Origin: PFJX01 sp037442845
GTDB lineage: Bacteria; Pseudomonadota; Gammaproteobacteria; Burkholderiales; Thiobacillaceae
Reading direction: 5' to 3'
Assembly: GCA_037442845.1 (NCBI GenBank)
Contig: JBBIPL010000002.1
Span: 1 to 64,000 of the forward strand
DNA length: 64,000 nt
The first letter of the stretch is position 1; every line of letters begins with the position of its first letter. Made by a program: the position numbers and the translations under genes. Shown in pieces: positions 43,496 to 51,515 of this stretch. The notes below the pieces were generated by a model. That model was not told the origin of the DNA and made no database searches. It saw only the letters and a list, made by a program, of their open reading frames with translations.

Positions 43496-44353
43496 TTATC
43501 GGCCCGCCGGCGGCGCCACCGTGCTCGGCGAAACCGGCGCCGGCGCGTCGGCCAGCGGCGCCCCCTCCTGCAGGGCGATTTCCTGAGCGGCCCCTCCGAC
43601 CTCGTTGAGGATGAGCACGTTGACGCGGCGATTGCGGCCGCGCCCGTCGGCCGTGGCATTGGTATCGATGGGCCGGTTGTCGGCGTAGCCGATGGCCACC
43701 ATGCGCATCGTCGGCACGCCCTGTTCCGCGAACAGCCGCACCACGCTGCCGGCGCGCGCGGAAGACAACTCCCAGTTGGAAGGGAAGCTGGGATTGCGGA
43801 TGGGGACATTGTCGGTATGCCCTTCCACCTGCACCGGGTTGTCCACCTGCGCCAGCACTCGCGCCACCGCCGCCAGGGTGTCGGTGGACTGCGGCTGGAG
43901 GATCGCCTCGCCGCTTTTGAACAGCACGCTGGCGTTGATCTCCACCGTCACCCCGCGCGGCGACTGAGTGACGCGCACCTGGCCGTCGCGCACCAGCGGC
44001 TGCATGACGTCGAGGACGTTGCGCGCCACCTGCTTCATGCTCTCGGCGGCCCGCTTGCGCTCCGGCGTGTCGGCGTCGCCGTGCGGCTGCTGCTGCATCT
44101 TGCCGATCGGCTTGCCGCTGCCGGCCAGAATCTCCGCCTGCTTGCTGGTCAGCTCGATCATCTTTTCCGAGCGCGGCGTCTCCTTGAACGCGCTGACCAG
44201 GGAATCCGACAGCACCCGGTATTTACCCTCGTTGATGGACGAAATCGCATACATCACCACGAAGAAGGCGAACAGCAGGGTGATGAAATCCGCGTAGGAG
44301 ACCAGCCAGCGCTCCAGGTTCTCGTGTTCCTCGGGCGGTTTCCGGCGCGCCAT
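43496..44353 (-). CDS. motD: Flagellar motor protein MotD (MotB-like)
   Basis: A 285-residue stator subunit. A single TM helix contains the essential proton-carrying Asp in WLVSYADFITLLFAFFVVMY. The periplasmic OmpA-type peptidoglycan-binding domain has VEGHTDNVPI and GYADNRPIDTNATADGRGRN. The partner motC is just upstream, in the fliA-motC-motD order known from Pseudomonas; this is the second-stator type. The ATG at 44353 is preferred over a GTG nine bases earlier. Confidence 0.92.
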   Translation of the reverse strand: MARRKPPEEHENLERWLVSYADFITLLFAFFVVMYAISSINEGKYRVLSDSLVSAFKETPRSEKMIELTSKQAEILAGSGKPIGKMQQQPHGDADTPERKRAAESMKQVARNVLDVMQPLVRDGQVRVTQSPRGVTVEINASVLFKSGEAILQPQSTDTLAAVARVLAQVDNPVQVEGHTDNVPIRNPSFPSNWELSSARAGSVVRLFAEQGVPTMRMVAIGYADNRPIDTNATADGRGRNRRVNVLILNEVGGAAQEIALQEGAPLADAPAPVSPSTVAPPAGR

Positions 44354-44370
44354 GGCTGCCACTCAGCGAG

Positions 44371-45111
44371 TCATGCCAGATAGCCCTGCAGCTTGGCCTC
44401 GATGATGCGCGGGTTCTCGCCGTTGGCGATGGACACCAGCCCCTGGATGAACAATTCCTTGTCCGCCACCTGGCGGCCCACCCAGTAGCGCAGCTTGCCC
44501 GCCACCGGCAGGAAGAACAGGTTGGCGCCGCCGACGCCGTAGATGGTGGCGACGAAGGCGACGGCGATGCCGGCGCCCAGCTTCGACGGATCCGAAAGGT
44601 TCTCCATGACGTGGATGAGCCCCATCACCGCGCCCAGGATGCCGATGGTGGGCGAGTAGCCGCCGGCCGCCATCCACACCTTGGCGGCCTCCAGGCGATG
44701 TTGTTCGTAGGCATTTAGGTCGAGTTCCAGGGTTTCCCGCAGGATTTCCGGCTCGGCGCCATCCACCAGCATCTGCAGGCCGCGCCGGTGGAACAGGTCG
44801 GGCAACTGTTCGATGTAGGGCTCCAGCGCGAGCAGGCCGCCGCGCCGCGCCTTCTGGCTCCACTCCAGGATCATGTCCAGGGTTTCCTGGCTGGCGACGC
44901 GCGGCGGCTGGAACACCCAGCGCAGCATGGACAGCCCGTCGAGGAACACCTTCAGGCTGGTTTGCAGCATGACCGCGCCCAGGGTGCCGCCGATGACGAT
45001 GAGGAAGGCGGTGAACTGCAAGAGGGAACCGACATGCCCCCCCTCCAGCATCTGCCCGACCAGGATCGCAACCAGGCTGAGAGTGATGCCGACCAGACTG
45101 ATGATGTCCAT
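44371..45111 (-). CDS. motC: Flagellar motor protein MotC (MotA-like)
   Basis: A 246-residue stator subunit with four TM helices. The N-terminus IISLVGITLSLVAILVGQML, the cytosolic loop with basic residues, and GYSPTIGILGAVMGLIHVME in TM3 with AVAFVATIYGVGGANLFFLP in TM4 fit the MotA/ExbB family. It forms the proton channel with MotD. Confidence 0.92.
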   Translation of the reverse strand: MDIISLVGITLSLVAILVGQMLEGGHVGSLLQFTAFLIVIGGTLGAVMLQTSLKVFLDGLSMLRWVFQPPRVASQETLDMILEWSQKARRGGLLALEPYIEQLPDLFHRRGLQMLVDGAEPEILRETLELDLNAYEQHRLEAAKVWMAAGGYSPTIGILGAVMGLIHVMENLSDPSKLGAGIAVAFVATIYGVGGANLFFLPVAGKLRYWVGRQVADKELFIQGLVSIANGENPRIIEAKLQGYLA

Positions 45112-45128
45112 GGCGCGGCGAGCAATGT

Positions 45129-45854
45129 TTATTCGGGATTCGCCGACCAGTCCCGCAGGCGTCCGCGCAAGCGGGCGATGGCCTGGCCATGCAACTGGCA
45201 GACGCGGGATTCGGAGACGCCGAGCACGGCGCCGATCTCCTTGAAGTTCATTTCCTGCTCGTAGTACATGCCCATGAGCTGCTTCTCGCGATCCGGCAGG
45301 ATGCCCACCGCTTGCGCCAGGGCGCCCTTGAAATGGCGCGAGGCGAGGATGTCGAAGGGCGCCTGGGTGTGGTTGTCGGCGAAACGTTCGAGGAAATCGT
45401 CGCCGTCCGCGTCGTGCAGATCCTCGTAATAGACCAGTTGCGCGCCGCGGGCATCGCTGAGCAGTTCGAAATAGGCCTGGATGTCCATGCCCAATTCCTC
45501 GGCGATCTCCTGCTCCGAAGGCGGCCGCTTGTGCCGCTGCTGCAGGACATGGATGGCGTTCTCGATCTGGCGGCCGGCGCGGCGCACGTTGCGCGAGGCC
45601 CAGTCGGCGTCGCGCAGCTCGTCCAGCATGGCGCCGCGCACGCGCTGGGTGGCATAGGTCTCGAAATGGGCGCCCTGCTCCTCGTCGAAACGCTCCACCG
45701 CGTCCAGCAGTCCGAGCAGGCCGGCCTGCACCAGATCGTCCACCTCCACGCAGGCGGGCAGGCGGGTCATCATGTGATAGGCGATGCGCTTGACCAGGGG
45801 GAGGTGGTTCCGCACCAGGTCGTCTTTATCGCTACCCTGAACTCCAGCGTACAT
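45129..45854 (-). CDS. fliA: Flagellar sigma factor FliA (sigma-28)
   Basis: A 241-residue sigma factor for late flagellar and chemotaxis genes. Region 2 is LVKRIAYHMMTRLP followed by DDLVQAGLLGLLDAVERFDE and FETYATQRVRGAMLDELRD; region 4 is LPDREKQLMGMYYEQEMNFK with the HTH EIGAVLGVSESRVCQLHGQA. Its start overlaps the flhG end by 23 bp. Confidence 0.96.
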   Translation of the reverse strand: MYAGVQGSDKDDLVRNHLPLVKRIAYHMMTRLPACVEVDDLVQAGLLGLLDAVERFDEEQGAHFETYATQRVRGAMLDELRDADWASRNVRRAGRQIENAIHVLQQRHKRPPSEQEIAEELGMDIQAYFELLSDARGAQLVYYEDLHDADGDDFLERFADNHTQAPFDILASRHFKGALAQAVGILPDREKQLMGMYYEQEMNFKEIGAVLGVSESRVCQLHGQAIARLRGRLRDWSANPE

Positions 45855-46701
45855 TCCGCAGCCCCTCGCTTGCTGATTCCCTGCTTCCGGATTCCGCCAT
45901 CAGACGGCTGTGCAGCCACATGCGCTGCCAATACTGCTCGAAATCGACCCGTCCCGCTTCCACGGCGGCGTCCGGCTCCTCCACCAGCCGCTCCACGAGA
46001 CCGGCCTCGGCCGGCGAGGCGGCGCGTTCCCGCGGCAGTTGTCCGAGAAATTCCGGAACGATACCGAGGAAGCGCCGCGCTGTCTGCGCCAGGGAATCGA
46101 ACAGCGCGCGCGCGCGCGAAGCGTCGCCGTCCTCCACCAGCAGCACACGCCAGGCCCGCGCCGGCCGGAAGGCATGCGCCGCTTTCATCAGGGCATAGGC
46201 CTCCGCCAGGCGCGCGCGCGAAGCGGTCAGCGCGAGGACGCGCTCGTCCGCGGTCACCGCCAGGCCGCTCTCCGGCAAAGCCGGGCCGCTGTTCAGCAAC
46301 AGCCATTCCGGCGTCTCCTCGCGGGCGCGCCAGTCGTCGGCCAGGCGGCGCAGGGCGGTCTCGGACAGACCGCGCAGGGCGCTCAGGCCATCGACCGCGG
46401 AGAGCAGGACGACGCCCTCGCCGGCGGGCTGGACGATGTCCAGCAGTCCGCGCTGGCGCGCCTCGCTCAGGCCATGCCGGGCGAGCACGCCCAGGAGCCC
46501 GCCGGCATGCCGCGGCGGCGGCACCTCGTCGACCAGCATCACCCGCTCGCCGCGCTTGCCGAGGCCGCGCGCCAGGGCGACACAGGCCCGCGTCGCCGCC
46601 GCGGCGTCGGCGCCGAGCACAGCCAGGGCGCGGAACGGCGCCTCGGGCGTGAACAGCCGGCGCAGCCCGGTGGCCTGGTCGACGGGTTCAGCCAGCCGCA
46701 C
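45832..46701 (-). CDS. flhG: FlhG/FleN-like protein lacking the ATPase P-loop
   Basis: By position (flhF-flhG-fliA) and overall length (289 residues) this is the FlhG/FleN slot: a MinD-type ATPase setting flagellar number with FlhF. The deviant Walker A expected near residue 30 (GKGGVGKT) is absent; the sequence reads AVLGADAAAATRACVALARG, and the switch region is VMLVDEVPPP instead of a D-x-x-x-G-x-x-N type. The rest keeps a MinD-like outline and a basic/acidic tail. It probably does not hydrolyse ATP. GTG start, overlapping flhF by 14 bp. Confidence 0.75.
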   Translation of the reverse strand: MRLAEPVDQATGLRRLFTPEAPFRALAVLGADAAAATRACVALARGLGKRGERVMLVDEVPPPRHAGGLLGVLARHGLSEARQRGLLDIVQPAGEGVVLLSAVDGLSALRGLSETALRRLADDWRAREETPEWLLLNSGPALPESGLAVTADERVLALTASRARLAEAYALMKAAHAFRPARAWRVLLVEDGDASRARALFDSLAQTARRFLGIVPEFLGQLPRERAASPAEAGLVERLVEEPDAAVEAGRVDFEQYWQRMWLHSRLMAESGSRESASEGLRNVRWSSG

Positions 46702-48100
46702 CCAATGCTCCCTCGACCAAATCCTGCGCGATCCCGCTCTGCTGGGCCGCCGCCATGAGGATGGGATAGTCGCCCTCGTCCTGGGTGAAGGGCGACTCCG
46801 GCTGGTGGATGCGGAAGGCCCGGTCGGCCAGGTAGGTGGCGTTGGCCAAATGCAGGTCCTCGGGCACGCGCTGGCCGTTGGTGACGTAGTGCAGCGGCAG
46901 CTCGTGGCGGATGGCCACGTCCAGCACCGGCCCGTAGGTGAGGGCCTCGTCGATCTTGGTGAGGATGCAGCCGATCAGGCCGGGACCGCTGTAGGCGCGC
47001 GCCACCTCCTCCAGAGTCACGCCCTGGCTGGGCGCGCCCAGCAGCAGCAGGCGCTTGACGTCGCGCTGCTCGCCGCAAAGCATGGCCACCTGCTCGGCCA
47101 CCCGCTTGTCGCGCTGGCTCATGCCGACGGTGTCGATCAACACCAGATGGCGGTTGGCCAGATCGGAAAGGGTCAGCTCCAGGTCGTTCTCGTCGCGCAC
47201 CGCGAACACCGGCGTGCCCAGAATGCGGCCGTAAATGCGCAACTGGTCCTGGGCGCCGATCCGGTAGGTATCGGTGGTGACCAGCGCCACCTTGGCGGCG
47301 CCATGGCGGAGGACGGCGCGGGCGGCCAGCTTGGCCACGGTGGTGGTCTTGCCGACGCCGGTGGGTCCCACCAGAGCGAACACGCCGCCCTGCTCGACGA
47401 TGTCGTCGGCGCCGCCGGCGATCTTCAGGTTGTGCGTGATGGTGGTCTTGAACCATTTCATGGCGCGCGTCAGCTCGGCCTCCTCGCGCGGCAGGCGCTC
47501 CAGCAGCTGCCTTGCGAAAGCGGGAGAAAAGCCGGCCGCCAGCAGCCGCTTCATGGCCTCGGCGCGCAACGGATCGCGCCGGGTGAGGTCGTTCCAGGCG
47601 AAACCGGCGAGCTGGCCCTCGACCAGGCCGCGCAACATGCGCACCTCGCGCGCCAGTTCCTGCACCGCCGCCGGCGGCGCAGCCGGCGCCTCGGCGGCGG
47701 GCTCGGCGCCGTTGCCGGCAGACTGGGCATGCGCCGCGCGCGCCGGGGAAGGCCGGATCAGACTGGCCTCCTCCTTCCGCGCCAGATAATCGGCGAGGGT
47801 CGCCAGTTGCGGCCGGGCCGCCTCGGGAATGACATCGGCTTCGGGCCGACGCGGCGGCGGCGCGGGTCTTTCAGCCGCCGGCGGACGCGCGGCGGGTGCG
47901 GATCGCGGCGCCTGCGCGGCGGCCCAGAGAGCGGGCTCGGCCTGGGCGGTGAGGGCGGCCATGTCCATGTCGGCCACGGCGATGATCTCGATGCCGCCGG
48001 CCACCTGCCGGTTGGACAGGATGATGGCGCTCGCGCCCAGCGCATCGCGCACCTGGCGCAGGGCGTCGCGGGCGTTCTGGGCGTGGAACTTCTTGATCAT
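46688..48100 (-). CDS. flhF: Flagellar biosynthesis GTPase FlhF
   Basis: A 470-residue SRP-type GTPase that sets the polar site of the flagellum. A basic N-terminal B domain (MIKKFHAQNARDALRQVRDA) and a Pro/Ala-rich linker precede the NG domain, with P-loop ALVGPTGVGKTTTVAKLA and VLIDTVGMSQRD. It starts by ATGA overlap with flhA. This implies polar flagellation. Confidence 0.94.
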   Translation of the reverse strand: MIKKFHAQNARDALRQVRDALGASAIILSNRQVAGGIEIIAVADMDMAALTAQAEPALWAAAQAPRSAPAARPPAAERPAPPPRRPEADVIPEAARPQLATLADYLARKEEASLIRPSPARAAHAQSAGNGAEPAAEAPAAPPAAVQELAREVRMLRGLVEGQLAGFAWNDLTRRDPLRAEAMKRLLAAGFSPAFARQLLERLPREEAELTRAMKWFKTTITHNLKIAGGADDIVEQGGVFALVGPTGVGKTTTVAKLAARAVLRHGAAKVALVTTDTYRIGAQDQLRIYGRILGTPVFAVRDENDLELTLSDLANRHLVLIDTVGMSQRDKRVAEQVAMLCGEQRDVKRLLLLGAPSQGVTLEEVARAYSGPGLIGCILTKIDEALTYGPVLDVAIRHELPLHYVTNGQRVPEDLHLANATYLADRAFRIHQPESPFTQDEGDYPILMAAAQQSGIAQDLVEGALGAAG

Positions 48101-50175
48101 GCTCCGCTACCGATGAGGGTGACGATGCGGATGGTCTTGCCATCCGGCACCTCGGCATGGGAGAGCACCTTGAGGCCGGGCGCGGAGCGGCGCAGGAAAC
48201 GAGCCAGCACCGGGCGGATGGCGGGCGGAGACAGCAGTACCGCGGGCATGCCCGCCGTTACCTGTCGCTCGACGGCCTGGACGGTTTCCCGCACCAGCCG
48301 CTCGGCCAGCCCGGGCTCCAGTCCGACCCCCGTGTCGCCACGCGAGGCCAGGGCCTGCATCAGGATGTGCTCAAGGTTTGGCTCCAGGGCCATCACCTGC
48401 AATTCCTGCGCTCCTCCAAAGGTTTCGTGGATGATAGCACGGCCCAGCGCGGTTCTGGCCGCGGCGGTCAGCTCGTCGGCGTCCTGCGTGCGGCCGGCGT
48501 GCTCGGCCAGGGTTTCGAGGATGGTGCGCATGTCGCGGATGTGTACCTGCTCCTCCAGCAGGTTCTGCAGGATCTTCTGCACGGTGGCCACCGGCAGCAG
48601 TTTCGGCGTCAGATCCTCCACCAGCTTGGGGTACTGCTTGGCGACGTGGTCGAGCAGTTGCTGGGTTTCCTCGCGCGCCAGCAATTCCGGCGCGTGCTCG
48701 TTGATGACCTTGGTCAGATGCGTCGCCACCACGGTGCCGGCGTCCACCACGGTGTAGCCGTAGGTCTGCGCCTGGTCGCGCTGGTTGCCGTCGATCCACA
48801 CCGCCGGCAGGCCATAGGCGGGATCGGCGGCGGCCTGGCCGCTCAGGGCGCCGAGCACGCGGCCCGGATTGATCGCCAGGTACTTGCCGGCCACCGCCTC
48901 TCCCTCCGCCACGCCGACCCCCTTGAGGGTGATGCGGTAGGCGTTGGGCTTGAGCTGCAGGTTGTCGCGGATGTGCACGGCGGGCACCAGGAAGCCCAGA
49001 TCCTGGGCGATCTTCTTGCGGATGCCGCGGATGCGGCGCAGCAATTCGCCGTCCTGATGGCGGTCCACCAGGGGCACCAGGCGGTAGCCCACCTCGAGTC
49101 CCAGGCGATCGACCGGCGCGACGTCGTGCCAGCTCACCTCGAGCGGCTCCTCCGGCGCGGCGGGCGCCGCCTCCGCCGTGGCCGCCGCCGCCTCCGCCCG
49201 CTCGCGCTGCGTCAGCCACCAGGCGGAGGCGGCGAGCACGCTGCCGATGAACAGGAAAACGGCGTTGGGCATGCCGGGCACCAGGCCGAGCAGGCTGATG
49301 ATGCCGGCGGTCATGAACAAGGCCTGGGACCGGCCGAACACCTGCGAGAGGAATTGCTGGTTGAGATCCTGCTCGCTGGAGACGCGGGTGACGACGATAC
49401 CGGCGGCGGTGGAGATGACCAGGGCCGGAATCTGCGCCACCAGGCCGTCGCCGATGGCCAGCAAGGTGTAGTTGCTGGCGGCGCTGGCGAGGCTCATGTC
49501 GTGTTGCGCCATGCCGACGATGAGGCCGCCGATGATGTTGATGAGCATGATGAGGATGCCGGCGATGGCGTCGCCGCGCACGAATTTCGAGGCGCCGTCC
49601 ATGGCGCCGTAGAAATCGGCCTCCTGCGCGATCTCCGCGCGCCGCCGGCGCGCCTCGTCCTCGCCGATGAGGCCGGCGTTGAGGTCGGCGTCGATGGCCA
49701 TCTGCTTGCCGGGCATGGCGTCCAGGGTGAAGCGGGCGGACACCTCGGCGATGCGGCCGGCGCCCTTGGTGATGACCATGAAATTGATCAGCACCAGGAT
49801 CAGGAACACCATCAGGCCGACCGCGTAGTTGCCGCCCACGAGGAAGTGGCCGAAGGCCTCGATCACCTTGCCGGCGGCGTCCGTGCCGGTGTGGCCGTCC
49901 ATCAACACCACGCGCGTCGAGGCGACGTTGAGGGACAGCCGCATCAGCGTGGTGATCAGCAGCACCGTCGGGAAGATGGAGAACTCCAGCGGCCTCGTGG
50001 TGTACAGGCTGATCAGCAGGACGATCAGCGAAAGGGCGATGTTGAAGGTGAAGAGGACGTCCAGCAGCACCGGCGGCAGCGGCAGGATCATCATCGACAG
50101 CACCAGCACCACCAGGAGCGGCGCCGCCAGGCGCTGCCAGACCAAGGCGCTGGGAACCGGCAGAGCGGTCGCCAT
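48097..50175 (-). CDS. flhA: Flagellar export gate protein FlhA
   Basis: A 692-residue core component of the flagellar type III export gate. About eight N-terminal TM helices (for example VVLVLSMMILPLPPVLLDVL) contain the FHIPEP region, here with AGRIAEVSARFTLDAMPGKQ; a large C-terminal cytosolic domain binds chaperone-substrate complexes. It pairs with FlhB and is co-transcribed with flhF. Confidence 0.96.
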   Translation of the reverse strand: MATALPVPSALVWQRLAAPLLVVLVLSMMILPLPPVLLDVLFTFNIALSLIVLLISLYTTRPLEFSIFPTVLLITTLMRLSLNVASTRVVLMDGHTGTDAAGKVIEAFGHFLVGGNYAVGLMVFLILVLINFMVITKGAGRIAEVSARFTLDAMPGKQMAIDADLNAGLIGEDEARRRRAEIAQEADFYGAMDGASKFVRGDAIAGILIMLINIIGGLIVGMAQHDMSLASAASNYTLLAIGDGLVAQIPALVISTAAGIVVTRVSSEQDLNQQFLSQVFGRSQALFMTAGIISLLGLVPGMPNAVFLFIGSVLAASAWWLTQRERAEAAAATAEAAPAAPEEPLEVSWHDVAPVDRLGLEVGYRLVPLVDRHQDGELLRRIRGIRKKIAQDLGFLVPAVHIRDNLQLKPNAYRITLKGVGVAEGEAVAGKYLAINPGRVLGALSGQAAADPAYGLPAVWIDGNQRDQAQTYGYTVVDAGTVVATHLTKVINEHAPELLAREETQQLLDHVAKQYPKLVEDLTPKLLPVATVQKILQNLLEEQVHIRDMRTILETLAEHAGRTQDADELTAAARTALGRAIIHETFGGAQELQVMALEPNLEHILMQALASRGDTGVGLEPGLAERLVRETVQAVERQVTAGMPAVLLSPPAIRPVLARFLRRSAPGLKVLSHAEVPDGKTIRIVTLIGSGA

Positions 50176-50248
50176 CAGGCTCCGCCTCCGCGCCTGGCGG
50201 CGGGACGATCTTCCCCAGGCGCAAGCGGGCCGCGCCCGCGCGGCGCGG

Positions 50249-51382
50249 TCACGCGGCCTCCCGCGCGGAGGCCGGGTCCAGGTTCGGCGGTACTTCCCAA
50301 TGCTCCGGCAACACCGGATTCATCGAGCGGTTGAGCTGGTGCACATAGGCCAGCAACTGGGCGACCGCGGTGAACAGGGCGCCCGGGATGGTCTCGCCGA
50401 TTTCCGCGTGGCGGTGCAGGGCGCGCGCCAGCGGCGGCGCCTCGACGATGGGCACGCGGTGCTCGCGCGCGAGTTCCTTGATGCGCTCGGCCACCAGTTG
50501 GCTGCCCTTCGCCACCACCTGCGGCGCGGACATGCCGCGCTCCTCGTATTTCAGGGCCACGGCGAAGTGCATGGGGTTGGTGACCACCACGTCGGCCTTC
50601 GGTACCGCCTGCATCATGCGGCGGCGCGCCGCTTCGCGTTGCAGCGAACGGATGCGCGCCTTGATCTGGGGATCGCCCTCCATTTCCTTGCTTTCCTGGC
50701 GCACCTCCTGCTGGGTCATGCGCAGGCCGCGCTGATAGTTCCAGAGCTGGAACGGCACATCCAGGAGGACGATGAGCCCGAAGGCGGCAGCGGCAGCAAG
50801 GAAGGTGAGCAGGGTGATCTGGCCGAAATGGGCCATGGCCGCATCCAGCGGCTCGGCCGCGAGTCCGAGGATGTCCTCGCGCTGCACCCAGATCATCCAG
50901 CCCGCGACGCCGGCGATGAGGGCGCCCTTCAGCAGGGCCTTGACCAGTTCCGCCAGGGACGACCAGGAGAAGATGCGGGCCAGGCCAGTGATGGGATTGA
51001 GCTTGCTGAAATTGAATTCCAGGGCCTTCGGCGAGAACACCCAGCCGGACACCATCAGGTTGGCCACCACGGCCGCCACCACCACGGCCGCCGCCAGGGG
51101 TAGGAACAACAGCAGGCCGTCCATGCCGGCCTGCATGAGGTTGTGCCCCATCATGGCTGGGGTGGCTAGGTCGATGGCGTTGAACGTTAGTGTGCTGTGC
51201 ATCAACCCGTACAGGCCGCGCAGCATGTACAGGCCCATGAAGGCGATCACACCGACGCTGGCGAGCAGCACCGCCAGGGTGGCCAGCTCGCGGGAGCGGG
51301 GCACATTGCCCTGTTCCCGCGCCTGTTCCAGCTTGCGCGCGGATGCTGGTTCCGTGCGTTCGAGGTCACTGTCTTCCGCCAT
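50249..51382 (-). CDS. flhB: Flagellar export switch protein FlhB
   Basis: A 377-residue export component that switches substrate from hook to filament after self-cleavage. Start EDSDLERTEPASARKLEQAR and four TM helices are typical. The cleavage site, normally NPTH, is NPMH here (codons 50567-50578) in VVTNPMHFAVALKY; the cleaving Asn and Pro are kept. The C-terminal tail ends past YVHQLNRS. Confidence 0.95.
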   Translation of the reverse strand: MAEDSDLERTEPASARKLEQAREQGNVPRSRELATLAVLLASVGVIAFMGLYMLRGLYGLMHSTLTFNAIDLATPAMMGHNLMQAGMDGLLLFLPLAAAVVVAAVVANLMVSGWVFSPKALEFNFSKLNPITGLARIFSWSSLAELVKALLKGALIAGVAGWMIWVQREDILGLAAEPLDAAMAHFGQITLLTFLAAAAAFGLIVLLDVPFQLWNYQRGLRMTQQEVRQESKEMEGDPQIKARIRSLQREAARRRMMQAVPKADVVVTNPMHFAVALKYEERGMSAPQVVAKGSQLVAERIKELAREHRVPIVEAPPLARALHRHAEIGETIPGALFTAVAQLLAYVHQLNRSMNPVLPEHWEVPPNLDPASAREAA

Positions 51383-51475
51383 CCCCGGGTCCGGCGACGA
51401 GCCGGCGCAAGGTTATGAAATGCGCGCGAGTTTAGCACGCCGCCCCCGCTCGCCCGGCGTCTCCAAACATGCAAA

Positions 51476-51495
51476 AGGCCGCCCGCGGGCGGCCT
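51476..51495 (-). terminator. Terminator of the 616-aa protein gene
   Basis: AGGCCGCCCG and CGGGCGGCCT form a perfect GC-rich stem; on the minus strand it is followed by TTTGC. It lies 20 bp past the stop codon at 51516. Confidence 0.8.
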
Positions 51496-51515
51496 GTTCA
51501 GGGCGCCGGAAACGC

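Noticed and set aside
48157..50334. 725-codon open frame antisense to flhA
   Set aside because: flhA on the minus strand is unmistakable; the opposite frame has no domain and extreme His/Asp/Gln content.
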